64,000 bases of DNA, from positions 1-64,000 of the forward strand of contig NZ_KB899549.1 of assembly GCF_000378345.1 (NCBI RefSeq), given 5' to 3'. This DNA comes from Hirschia maritima DSM 19733 (GTDB lineage Bacteria; Pseudomonadota; Alphaproteobacteria; Caulobacterales; Hyphomonadaceae). A program made the position numbers and the translations under genes. The notes beneath the pieces are model-generated. The model was not told where the DNA came from. It worked only from the letters and a program-made list of their open reading frames with translations, and did no database searches. The stretch's first letter is position 1, and every line of letters starts with the position of its first letter. Below, one piece after another: positions 1 through 7,917 of the stretch.

Positions 1-50
1 GCTGTTGCACCAGACTCGTCTTTAAAGAATTTGTTCAATAGGTTTTTCAT
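1..50 (-). CDS. flp: Flp/Fap-type pilin, N-terminal fragment (cut by window edge)
   Basis: Reading left from an ATG at 50, the first 17 residues are MKNLLNKFFKDESGATA. This is a class III (Flp) prepilin leader: a short basic segment, then the G/A processing site that the prepilin peptidase recognises. A GGAG Shine-Dalgarno lies about 7 bases before the ATG. The rest of the gene is outside the window. The leader resembles the complete orphan Flp gene at 45695-45898 (RSGATAIEYG). The neighbouring secreted CpaC-N-like and TadE genes, transcribed away from it, support a Tad pilus locus continuing to the left. Only the leader is visible, so identity rests on that motif and context. Confidence 0.75.
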   Translation of the reverse strand, partial: MKNLLNKFFKDESGAT

Positions 51-393
51 TTTGTATTCTCCGCATTTTTTTGCATGGCTATAAACCCACCCCCTTGGTT
101 ATATTTGCTTCTCGGCGGCGGTTGAGAATAGTTATAGAATAGATTGGTGAAATCGACGTTTAACTATACAAAAACTTGTCTGGTAAAAGGGTAATTACTT
201 GTTTACCACCATTTTTTCTTCAATTGCGTAGGATTTGATTTACCAACAAAACACCCCCTCCTATTCCCCAACAAAACTTGAACAATACGTAAATAGAAAC
301 AGTTCGCCCCCTTATAAATATTTCTTAGGTTTTGATTCAGTCTTTCAATCTATTTTGTTCAAAACCTCACTTGAAGGGATAATAGGATTAGAA
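51..393. other. Intergenic region between divergent pilus genes
   Basis: This stretch separates the leftward flp fragment from the rightward CpaC-N-like gene and must hold promoters for both. An open frame runs through from 235 into the downstream gene, but its first 53 residues look non-coding and lack a signal peptide, so I treat them as leader. A 10-base direct repeat (CCAACAAAAC) occurs at 243-252 and 268-277. I see no convincing -35/-10 pair or regulator site. Confidence 0.4.
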
Positions 394-792
394 ATGGCTT
401 TCAATTTTTCAAAAATGGCAATTGCCTCCGCTTTTGCAATCTCTGCCACTCTGACTGCACAAGCAGCCACTCCCGCCAAAGAGAGTAAAATTGAAGTTTA
501 CATCGATCAAACTCAATTGCTTCACCTTGGTAAGCCTATGGGAAGTATCATTGTGGGGAACCCAGATGTAGCAACCGTTGCTGTTCACGATAACCACACA
601 CTTCTTTTAACAGGGCTAACATTTGGAGCCACAAATCTAATTGTGCTAGATTCCGTTGGCAGACCTATTCACAAGAGCCAACTTCTCGTGTCTGAACGCA
701 ATGGTACCGGCACACTAACTGTTGCACGTGGCGAAAAAACCGACACATATGCATGTAGCGATAAATGTCGTCCGGTTAAAACAGGCATGTAA
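394..792 (+). CDS. Secreted pilus-assembly protein with CpaC/secretin N-terminal domain
   Basis: The protein has 132 residues. An ATG at 394 is preceded by AGGA six bases upstream and opens a clean signal peptide ending near TLTAQA. The mature part matches the 'pilus formation protein N-terminal' domain found at the start of CpaC/RcpA secretins: a strand-rich region with IEVYIDQTQLLHLGKPMGS and the NPDVATV segment. No secretin pore domain follows, so this is a stand-alone domain acting in the periplasm. Two cysteines near the C-terminus (CSDKC) could form a disulfide. Such short proteins often sit beside flp genes in alphaproteobacteria and are thought to assist Tad pilus assembly. Family assignment is good; exact role is inferred. 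Confidence 0.75.
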   Translation: MAFNFSKMAIASAFAISATLTAQAATPAKESKIEVYIDQTQLLHLGKPMGSIIVGNPDVATVAVHDNHTLLLTGLTFGATNLIVLDSVGRPIHKSQLLVSERNGTGTLTVARGEKTDTYACSDKCRPVKTGM

Positions 793-920
793 CCCCCAAA
801 CAACTTCCCTTCACATCACCAACTCGGGAAGTTGTGTTCATTTTTGTTCATCAAGAAAACAATTACTTCATCTATTTAGCGTATGGTTTGTTATACCATT
901 ACGCTCTTAGGTGCCGATTT

Positions 921-1487
921 ATGCAACTACCATCTTCATCAACCAATCAAAACAGATTGTGGAAACGTAAGTTAAATAAATTTTTGCGTAACACTAAAGG
1001 TGCCGTTGCTGTTGAGTTCGCACTCATTGCCGCACCATTTTTTATTCTATTGTTCGGCCTGATAGAAATTGCCCTTTTGTTCATGATGACTACCACCTTG
1101 GACTATGGAGTTACTCAAGCTTCAAGACAGATTCGTACTGGCCAAATCCAAGCTGGTTCAGGATTGAAAAAAGAATTTTCCGATCTCGTTTGCGGAAACC
1201 TTTTTAATCTTCTCGATTGTGGCAGCAAACTTCATATCGACGTGCAAAGATATAATGACTTTGTAGCTAGCGATGCTGGAGATGGCCTTCCCCTCAATGG
1301 AGACGGAACACTTAACAACAATTTTCAGTACAATCCCGGCGAAGCCAACGAAATTGTACTCGTTCAAGTATATTACGAATGGAAATTGATCACACCTATT
1401 CTCTCAAGTGGATTGAGCAATATGGCTGAAGGCAAAAGACTACTTCATTCAACTGCTGTATTCAGAAACGAGCCTTTTGGATCATGA
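921..1487 (+). CDS. TadE-like pseudopilin (first of two)
   Basis: The protein has 188 residues. The ATG at 921 is the first start followed by a sensible prepilin sequence; the open frame extends upstream to 834 without supporting features. Residues 20-60 hold the TadE signature: a basic patch, then a GAVAVEFALIAAPFFILLF-type hydrophobic helix with the conserved Glu five residues after the processing Gly. The rest is predicted to lie outside the inner membrane. TadE-type minor pilins are processed by the prepilin peptidase and are needed for Flp fibre assembly. It overlaps the next gene by four bases (ATGA), indicating translational coupling. Confidence 0.8.
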   Translation: MQLPSSSTNQNRLWKRKLNKFLRNTKGAVAVEFALIAAPFFILLFGLIEIALLFMMTTTLDYGVTQASRQIRTGQIQAGSGLKKEFSDLVCGNLFNLLDCGSKLHIDVQRYNDFVASDAGDGLPLNGDGTLNNNFQYNPGEANEIVLVQVYYEWKLITPILSSGLSNMAEGKRLLHSTAVFRNEPFGS

Positions 1488-2044
1488 TAAAGCTTCTTAG
1501 AGAATTCAAGAAAAACGAAGATGGGCTAGCTGCAATAGAATTTGCTCTGACCCTCCCCCTTTTAACTATCCTCTACTTTGGGACGATCGAAGCCTCAATG
1601 CTAGTTGAAGCTGATCGCCGTGTCACATCTACGGCAAGCACAATTGCCGATCTCGTCGCCCGGACCCGAGAAGTAAACTATTGCGAAATGGAAGATATTT
1701 TTTACGCCTCTAGCCGGATCATTCGCAGCAAATCCAAAGGGCAAGTCAAAATGCGCATCAGCAGCATTACAGAAGATCCAAACACTGGAAAAAACACTGT
1801 AGAATGGAGCCAAGGCCGCAACGGAATGTCAGGCCTGCCAGAAGGCTCAGAGGTAACCGTAGATGCGGGAATTATGCCGTCAGCAGGCTCTGTCATATTG
1901 GCCGAGGTAGAGTACCCTTATGATACTCCTTTTCAATACATTTACAAATCAGCTTCAAACCTTAAACAGCACTTTTATCTGCGCCCCCGTCAATCCAACA
2001 AAGTTGAATGGATTGGCCCTACGACAAACCCAGGAAACTGCTAA
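1484..2044 (+). CDS. TadE/TadG-like pseudopilin (second of two)
   Basis: The protein has 186 residues and starts on an ATG that overlaps the stop of the preceding TadE-like gene. The N-terminus shows the same layout: basic leader, G-LAAIEFALTLPLLTILYFG hydrophobic helix with the conserved Glu, then a soluble domain. Two cysteines (C65 in NYCEMED and one at the extreme C-terminus) may form a disulfide. Paired TadE-family genes are typical of Tad loci. The gene ends 13 bases from the convergent pabC, with no clear terminator between them. Confidence 0.8.
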   Translation: MIKLLREFKKNEDGLAAIEFALTLPLLTILYFGTIEASMLVEADRRVTSTASTIADLVARTREVNYCEMEDIFYASSRIIRSKSKGQVKMRISSITEDPNTGKNTVEWSQGRNGMSGLPEGSEVTVDAGIMPSAGSVILAEVEYPYDTPFQYIYKSASNLKQHFYLRPRQSNKVEWIGPTTNPGNC

Positions 2045-2057
2045 AAAAGCATCCAAT

Positions 2058-2867
2058 TCAGAGATCCATCTGGATCCCTGACTGCTCTAATTTTTTACCA
2101 TCTATCGACAAGATCGGACGGCTTCCCCACAGACTATTTACCCCAACAGCTGACACTGATTTCTTTTCGAACAACTCTTCAACTTTTATCGATCGTTCCT
2201 CAATGCTTATCCCCTTAGATTTGAGGAATGCAATCACAGTAGAGCGCATAAAACCATTGCGGACACCATCTTCAACTGGCGGTGTAACCCACTCGCCTCC
2301 CAACCTCACAAAGATATTCCCCATAGCAAGCCCCGCAATTTTGCCTTGAGTATTCAACATTAAGGCTTCATTTCCACCGACCTCAGCTGCAGCCCTCAAA
2401 GCAGCGAGATGATCCCCATAGCACCCTGCTTTTATCTTCACCAAAGGCGATGTTTCATTCCTCCGAATGGCACTAGTGAACACTTTCAGAGGCTCAAATG
2501 GGCGAGCATGCTCTAATTTAAAAAACTGCAAAACACAGTTAGGGGCTCCAGAAACGAATGCGCCGCGCCCCTCGCCTCGGCTCACAGTCATACGAACGCT
2601 CACCGCAGACAGACCAATTTGCAGGAGCCTGTCTTCAGCCTCTTTCAGCGCGGCCTCTAGGGCCGCTAAATCGCAAGCAGGGAATTGCAAAACATCCATT
2701 GATCTCGCCAGCAGCCTCAAGTGTTCGGACTTGCCCTCAATGTAGCGGCCATTGAAATACAATGTTTCAAAACACGAATCACCCAACAAAAAACCACGAT
2801 CACCCACTGAGATTTGTGCACTTCCGGCATCTACCCAATCACCATTAACCCAAGTTTGATCAATCAT
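2058..2867 (-). CDS. pabC: Class IV aminotransferase, probable 4-amino-4-deoxychorismate lyase
   Basis: The product is a 269-residue PLP enzyme of fold type IV. In the PabC role it converts aminodeoxychorismate to p-aminobenzoate and pyruvate for folate. Visible family features are the N-terminal VGDRGFLLGDSCFET segment, the candidate PLP lysine in KAGCYGDHLAA, and the glycine-rich VNSLWGSRP near the end. The start overlaps the end of pabB by eight bases, so the two are probably co-translated. By sequence alone, branched-chain or D-amino-acid aminotransferases share this fold; the pabB neighbour decides the call. Confidence 0.85.
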   Translation of the reverse strand: MIDQTWVNGDWVDAGSAQISVGDRGFLLGDSCFETLYFNGRYIEGKSEHLRLLARSMDVLQFPACDLAALEAALKEAEDRLLQIGLSAVSVRMTVSRGEGRGAFVSGAPNCVLQFFKLEHARPFEPLKVFTSAIRRNETSPLVKIKAGCYGDHLAALRAAAEVGGNEALMLNTQGKIAGLAMGNIFVRLGGEWVTPPVEDGVRNGFMRSTVIAFLKSKGISIEERSIKVEELFEKKSVSAVGVNSLWGSRPILSIDGKKLEQSGIQMDL

Positions 2868-4242
2868 GTTTTTCTACCCCTATTGATTGGGTTAGTGCTT
2901 TTATCAACGCTTGGCCTTTATGGATGGTCTCTTGATACTCGTCCTCGGGAACTGAATCTGCAACAATACCTCCACCAACACGAAACTCACCTTTCCATCC
3001 ATCGTTCAATTCTGAAAAAGCGGTGGAACGAATCAGAATAGATGAATCCATACATCCATCCGGCGAGACCCACAGCAATGAACCGCAATATGGCCCTCGC
3101 GCCGCGTCCTCCATTTCTGCGATGATCTGCATAGCGCGAATTTTTGGAGCTCCTGTGATCGACCCTCCAGGGAATGCAGCTCTTAATAGATCAACCGGCC
3201 CTTTGTCATCTTGCAATCGCGCAGTCACCGTTGAAACTAAATGATGCACATTGGCAAAACTTTCCAGTGCATTCAATTTTGGAACCTTAACTGAACCAGG
3301 AATACTCACTCGCGATAAATCATTGCGCATAAGATCGACGATCATCAAGTTCTCGGCGCGATCCTTTTCAGATGACAACAATTCCGAAGCAAGCGTTATA
3401 TCTTCTGCATCGGATTTTCCGCGCGGCCTTGTCCCCTTGATGGGTTTCGTTGAAACATACAACTCCCCATCAATTCCTAACCTAGTCTTCAAAAAACGTT
3501 CCGGAGAGTTTGAAGCCAGAACTAAACCATCCAATCGAAAGTAGGATGAAAAAGGAGCGGCGCTTGTCTCATTTAATCTCTTGATCAGATGATAGGGATG
3601 CACACCTTCACTCAAAGTAAAATCAAAGGCTTGCGAGATATTCGACTGAAAACAATCTCCAGCATGGATATAATCGACAGTCTTTTGAATTTTTGTCTTA
3701 TAATGCTCCAATTCTTCACGCGGCGTTGGCATTTCATCGCAGAGAACATTGGGATTATGATTGAGTTTCCCTTCTCTTTTCAAAGCATCAACTAACGTTT
3801 CTTTTCTCTGACTGGATCGGCCTATTTGCTCCCAATCCCAGATGTAGAGCCTTGCTCTTTTCTCTTCATGATCAAATGCTAAAACCTGATCATAAAGCCC
3901 CAGTGCAAGATCAGGCCAAGCACTAAAATCAGGCCCCTCTTGCAATTTGGGCAGTATCGACCGGCCAAATTCATAGCTTAACAGTCCAGCCCATCCCCCA
4001 CAAAAAGGAGGAGCTGATTTGGGACGTACAAATTCTAACTTTTTAAGAGATTGTTCTAATCTACACAAAGCCGCATCGGACTGTGTGCCATCGCCGCGAA
4101 ACAATATCGTCTCCAACGGTTGAGCACATATATAGCTCCAACGCTTTCCCTTACCATGCATCAACATAGCAAATGGCAAATCCCGTAAAGGCTCAAACAC
4201 CATTATTGGATCATTGTAGGGAAATTCCAACGCTTTAAACAT
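2860..4242 (-). CDS. pabB: Aminodeoxychorismate synthase component I
   Basis: The protein has 460 residues and belongs to the chorismate-binding family (TrpE/PabB/MenF). It adds ammonia to chorismate to form 4-amino-4-deoxychorismate. The diagnostic active-site motif PIKGTRPRG at about residues 267-275 has Lys where TrpE has Ala, which is specific to PabB. Also visible are SPERFL, the metal-binding ENLMIVDLMRNDLSR, the GGSITGAPK loop and the C-terminal GGGIVADS. No glutamine amidotransferase domain is fused, so PabA/TrpG must be encoded elsewhere. It overlaps pabC. Confidence 0.93.
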   Translation of the reverse strand: MFKALEFPYNDPIMVFEPLRDLPFAMLMHGKGKRWSYICAQPLETILFRGDGTQSDAALCRLEQSLKKLEFVRPKSAPPFCGGWAGLLSYEFGRSILPKLQEGPDFSAWPDLALGLYDQVLAFDHEEKRARLYIWDWEQIGRSSQRKETLVDALKREGKLNHNPNVLCDEMPTPREELEHYKTKIQKTVDYIHAGDCFQSNISQAFDFTLSEGVHPYHLIKRLNETSAAPFSSYFRLDGLVLASNSPERFLKTRLGIDGELYVSTKPIKGTRPRGKSDAEDITLASELLSSEKDRAENLMIVDLMRNDLSRVSIPGSVKVPKLNALESFANVHHLVSTVTARLQDDKGPVDLLRAAFPGGSITGAPKIRAMQIIAEMEDAARGPYCGSLLWVSPDGCMDSSILIRSTAFSELNDGWKGEFRVGGGIVADSVPEDEYQETIHKGQALIKALTQSIGVEKHD

Positions 4243-4289
4243 AGGACTCTATCGCTTTGTCACGCAGCAAATGAAAGCCGCGCGCGCTC

Positions 4290-5063
4290 CTATTCGAGCA
4301 GTTTTGATTTTAGTTGCGCAACCATATCATCACTCACATTCAAAATCTCTTTTGAATACTGGTCAATCGACCCATGCTTTGATGAAATTTCATCTAATGC
4401 ACCGCGTAGATATTCTGGACGAACACCTAAGAACGGAAACAAAGCCTCATCATCATCTATTTTTAGTCCTAAACGCTTTTCCCATTTGGCGCGAACGACA
4501 GGCAATCGTTTTTCAATATCGATTGTTTCATTGGTAAGAATGTAATCATCGAATATTGTCTCCTCAGGTACACCAAGCAATGACAATGTCAGCGCGCACC
4601 CTATTCCGGTTCGATCCTTACCTGCAGCACAATTAATCAAGCCACCACCTGAAGTTTGAGCCAGCCGCTGAAACCAACGCGTATACAAACTCACATGAGC
4701 CTCAACCCACGGCGCAACTCTATAGTATTCTAATATGAAATTGTGCGCATCTTCACCAGTTAAATTACCCTTCTCGGCAAATTCCAGATGCGAAGCCTTA
4801 TAATGATAAAGATCATTGAAAGTATGGACCTCATGAGGGCCCCATAAATTGGGGTCATCCATACGTTCAGACTGACGTCGCAAATCAACCTGAAAATCAA
4901 TGTCCAGTTTGTTTAAATAATCCAGATCAGCTTCTTTTGCATTTTGCATAGACGCAGTACGGAAAAGCTTCCCTGTCTTAATTCGCCGACCACATGATGT
5001 CTCATATCCGCCAAAATCTCGGAAATTTTTGACACCCTCTAACGGCTTAATCCGGTTTTCCAT
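4290..5063 (-). CDS. Tyrosine-protein-phosphatase-like protein (Y_phosphatase3 family)
   Basis: The protein has 257 residues from the ATG at 5063, which has AGGA eight bases upstream; an ATG nine bases earlier lacks a useful SD. The signature N-terminal NFRDFGGY is at residues 13-20 and the phosphatase P-loop CAAGKDR at 145-151 fits C-x5-R with intact Cys and Arg. Bacterial relatives dephosphorylate phosphotyrosine or phosphoinositides. No signal peptide is seen, so it should be cytoplasmic. It lies between pabB and the P450 gene on the same strand; no functional link is evident. Substrate is unknown. Confidence 0.85.
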   Translation of the reverse strand: MENRIKPLEGVKNFRDFGGYETSCGRRIKTGKLFRTASMQNAKEADLDYLNKLDIDFQVDLRRQSERMDDPNLWGPHEVHTFNDLYHYKASHLEFAEKGNLTGEDAHNFILEYYRVAPWVEAHVSLYTRWFQRLAQTSGGGLINCAAGKDRTGIGCALTLSLLGVPEETIFDDYILTNETIDIEKRLPVVRAKWEKRLGLKIDDDEALFPFLGVRPEYLRGALDEISSKHGSIDQYSKEILNVSDDMVAQLKSKLLE

Positions 5064-5142
5064 ACTTCGCATCCTGTCGCAATAAAACGAATACTTGCAT
5101 GGTTAAAACCGGATCAAAAAAACGTCCAGTTAAGATTTTGAT

Positions 5143-6477
5143 TTAGAGCGGGTGAAGCATTACTTTCAGATGCTTATACCCTTTGACAAAACAATTGGGC
5201 AGACGTTCTGGCTCTTCCAAAACCTCAATGTAACTATAGCGTTTCAAGATTTCATCCCAAAGTATGGACATTTGCAACTCAGCCAACCTATTTCCTACGC
5301 AGCGATGAATACCAAAGCCAAATGTAAGATGGCGACGCACATTCGGACGATCAATCCAGATGTCATCAGGGCGTTCTATCATACGCTCGTCACGGTTTCC
5401 TGATGCGTACCACATCAGAACCTTGTCGCCCTTTTTAATTGTCTTCCCATGCATTTCGACATCTTCGACAGCCGTACGACGCATATAAGCTAATGATGTT
5501 TGCCAGCGCAGTGTCTCGGCTGCCAAATTTGGAACAAGGCTTCGATCTGCTTTGACCTTCTCATATTCTTTTGGAAATAGATTCCACGCATAAACAGAAC
5601 CTGTCATGCTGTTCCGAGTAGAGTCATTCCCTCCCACAATCAACAATATCAAATTACCTAGCAATTCTTGCGGAGTCATATTCTTGGTTGTTGCATCATG
5701 GGCAAGCGCTGACAGCAAGTCGTGCCCAGGCACCTCGCTTTGGCCTCTCTCCTGCCAAAGCGTCATAAATGCCATCAAGCATTCTGTCAGTTCTCTTTGC
5801 CACTGCTCTTCACCACCTGGGCAAATGTCTGGATTATATTTGCCAGTCGCGACATCGGACCAGCGAGATAACTTACGACGGTCTTCCTGAGGAAAATCAA
5901 AGAGAGTCGCCAACATCATTGTCGTCAGTTCAATAGAAACTTTGTCGACAAAATCAAATGGCTCATAAATAGGCAAACTATCTAGAGTTTGGATGGTGCG
6001 TTCTCGAATTAGATGTTCGAAATTCTTGAGACTTTCAGAATCCATTACCGGCTGCACAGCTTTACGATATCGCGTGTGCTCCGGACGATCCATCGCGATA
6101 AACATTGGCAATTGAAAGCCATGGTTCAAATCAACTGCTGTGATCCCGCCGTATTTAGCATCAGAAGAAAAACGCTGGTGATCTTTGTCTACTGCAACAA
6201 TGTCTTCATAGCGTGTGATGGACCAAAATGGTCCCTCAGGAGAATTCTCAGTGTAATGGACAGGTGAATTATCCCGCAGCCATTTAAAATATTGAAAATA
6301 CTCAGCTCTGCGCCACAGCTCCGGATGTAGCAAGTTGACCTTATCCATATCCAACTGATCTGGAGGTGCAATCACACCATTCGTGTTGAACCGGCCTCTG
6401 CGCACTGCTTCATGAATGTTTTGCCCACCGCGAGCTGCCCCGATATCAGGACCCACATTATAAGAACTATCAGGCAT
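5143..6477 (-). CDS. Cytochrome P450 of the CYP153 type (terminal alkane/fatty-acid hydroxylase)
   Basis: The protein has 444 residues with all P450 landmarks: I-helix IVGGNDSTRNSMTG, K-helix ETLR, and the haem loop FGFGIHRCVG at 386-395 with ligand Cys393. The exact wording of the I-helix and of the haem loop continuing into NRLAELQ is characteristic of CYP153, soluble class I P450s that hydroxylate the terminal carbon of medium-chain alkanes and fatty acids. The start has GGGAG seven bases upstream. CYP153 needs a ferredoxin and ferredoxin reductase; neither is adjacent. A role in hydrocarbon or lipid oxidation fits a marine lifestyle but substrate is inferred. Confidence 0.9.
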   Translation of the reverse strand: MPDSSYNVGPDIGAARGGQNIHEAVRRGRFNTNGVIAPPDQLDMDKVNLLHPELWRRAEYFQYFKWLRDNSPVHYTENSPEGPFWSITRYEDIVAVDKDHQRFSSDAKYGGITAVDLNHGFQLPMFIAMDRPEHTRYRKAVQPVMDSESLKNFEHLIRERTIQTLDSLPIYEPFDFVDKVSIELTTMMLATLFDFPQEDRRKLSRWSDVATGKYNPDICPGGEEQWQRELTECLMAFMTLWQERGQSEVPGHDLLSALAHDATTKNMTPQELLGNLILLIVGGNDSTRNSMTGSVYAWNLFPKEYEKVKADRSLVPNLAAETLRWQTSLAYMRRTAVEDVEMHGKTIKKGDKVLMWYASGNRDERMIERPDDIWIDRPNVRRHLTFGFGIHRCVGNRLAELQMSILWDEILKRYSYIEVLEEPERLPNCFVKGYKHLKVMLHPL

Positions 6478-6793
6478 TCATTTGCTCCCACCAAACTCCG
6501 TACGCACGCAATTATCCAGTTTAAGGATTTAGCTGCAATCTATCTAGTGACTAGTTGCCCACTTGTCAGCCAACCCACGCGCGTAAAATTGTCATACCGT
6601 GCCGAATTTTCGGACACGCCTAAATGTAAACATACCATTAATACAATTACAACGTGTATAAATTGCTTTTTGTAAACTCTTTCTTGTTGACCTGCTCCAC
6701 AAAACTCCGCCAAACATAACTCAATGAAACGATCATATTTTTGAGAAGTCTGTAAAACACATATTTTTCAATGGACTAAAAAGGTTATCGCTT
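6478..6793. other. Intergenic region between divergent P450 and SnoaL-like genes
   Basis: This region must carry the promoters of the leftward P450 gene and the rightward SnoaL-like gene. Small dyads are visible, such as CCGAA/TTCGG around 6600 and CTAG repeats around 6545, which could be operators. I cannot assign a regulator or a confident promoter. Confidence 0.35.
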
Positions 6794-7150
6794 GTGATTA
6801 CTAGAGAAGAAGCAGAATCATTTGCACGCAGTTGGGTTCAAGCATGGAACGATAAAGATATTGCTGCAGTGGCAAATCATTATAGCGATGACATCATTTA
6901 TCACTCCCCAAAGCTTATTGAAGTGATCGAACACAATGGTCCGTTCCTAGTTGGAAAAAATGCGCTTATCGAATACTGGAATGCGGCTATTGAAGGTGCG
7001 AACAGTCTATATTTCGAAGTAAATAATATATTTCTCTCTTCAGATGCAGTTACACTTTGCTTTGTAAATCATCGCGGACAGGATGTTGCCGAAACTTTCA
7101 TATTCGATGAAAACCTAAAAATAAAAGAATGTATTGCGTGCTACCACTAA
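6794..7150 (+). CDS. SnoaL/NTF2-like fold protein
   Basis: The protein has 118 residues and starts at a GTG with AAGG about nine bases upstream; no in-frame ATG precedes it. The sequence fits the small cone-shaped NTF2/SnoaL domain: an N-terminal helix FARSWVQAWNDKDIAAVANHYSDD is followed by the usual 'FVGKNALIEYW' segment and a strand-rich second half. Such proteins are ligand-binding or isomerase-type enzymes. There is no signal peptide. It stands alone, divergent from the CYP153 gene, and its function is unknown. Confidence 0.7.
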   Translation: MITREEAESFARSWVQAWNDKDIAAVANHYSDDIIYHSPKLIEVIEHNGPFLVGKNALIEYWNAAIEGANSLYFEVNNIFLSSDAVTLCFVNHRGQDVAETFIFDENLKIKECIACYH

Positions 7151-7328
7151 GAACTTTTCTGCCACCTTGTTCTTAGTGAGGCATCAATTTTGCTTAATCC
7201 ACCAAAGTAATCAGCTTAAAACGATAATTATTACAGCATCGTAATTCGCCAAAGGGGCGAGTACAATTGACCACAGTGCAAATGTTACGTGATAAGTATC
7301 CAAAATAAAGACCAAAAAGGTGGTGGAA

Positions 7329-7859
7329 ATGAACTTGAAACTTACACTAAGCGCAATAGCGACAGTTGTTTTGGCATCCGCTTGTCAATCAACACTTCCT
7401 AGCGACATGCGCGTTGCAGACTTTTGTGCTGTAGCAGAAAACGCGAACGAAGGCCTATGTCAGGTCAGCTTAGAAATTGATGGCCAGAAAAAAGCTCTAT
7501 CAGAAACAAACCTTCGTGTTAGCGAAGCTCGTACAATTACAGACCAGGCTTTGAGTATTTCACGTCAAGCTGGCCAAGATGCACGCGATGCCAAATCTAT
7601 GGCCTCTTCCGCCCTAAACCGTTCCAGTGATCTCTCATGTAAAACTGTTACTGTTCAAAAATCTGACACAGGTACATGTGGTGAAGGTTACACATTGATG
7701 GGCTGTACACAAACTCGCTACACTCACCGTGCAGGCGGATTGTCTTTCCTACGTGAAGTGAACAACAAATCCTGTCGTTTCAATTCACGTGTCCTAGAAA
7801 TGCAAGTACGTTGTTGCGCAACAAACGCCGCAACAGCTCAGTATTCTTCTAGCTACTAA
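7329..7859 (+). CDS. Hypothetical lipoprotein with coiled-coil segment and Cys-rich C-terminus
   Basis: The protein has 176 residues from an ATG at 7329 with AAGGTGG just upstream; two in-frame GTG codons before it are less likely starts. A lipobox (LASAC) at residues 15-19 predicts acylation and anchoring. The middle (about residues 50-100) is rich in Ala, Ser, Gln and Asp with heptad character, suggesting a helical rod as in Lpp-like proteins. The C-terminal part has six or more cysteines (CKTV, GTCGEGY, MGCTQ, SCRF, RCC), likely disulfide-bonded. I do not recognise the family. A strong terminator follows. Confidence 0.6.
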   Translation: MNLKLTLSAIATVVLASACQSTLPSDMRVADFCAVAENANEGLCQVSLEIDGQKKALSETNLRVSEARTITDQALSISRQAGQDARDAKSMASSALNRSSDLSCKTVTVQKSDTGTCGEGYTLMGCTQTRYTHRAGGLSFLREVNNKSCRFNSRVLEMQVRCCATNAATAQYSSSY

Positions 7860-7881
7860 AGCTATAGAAAACAGATTAAAA

Positions 7882-7917
7882 AAGCCCGTTTAGTATTCCT
7901 AAGCGGGCTTTTTTTCT
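7882..7917 (+). terminator. Rho-independent terminator
   Basis: AAGCCCG(T)TTAG and CTAAGCGGGCTT form a stem with a short TATTC loop, followed by seven T. It ends the lipoprotein transcript and, with the A-run before it, probably also serves the convergent amn gene. Confidence 0.85.

Noticed and set aside
235-393. Upstream extension of the CpaC-N-like gene
   Set aside because: The extra 53 residues have no SD at their start, would bury the signal peptide inside the protein, and do not resemble the family. The ATG at 394 has an AGGA and a normal signal peptide.
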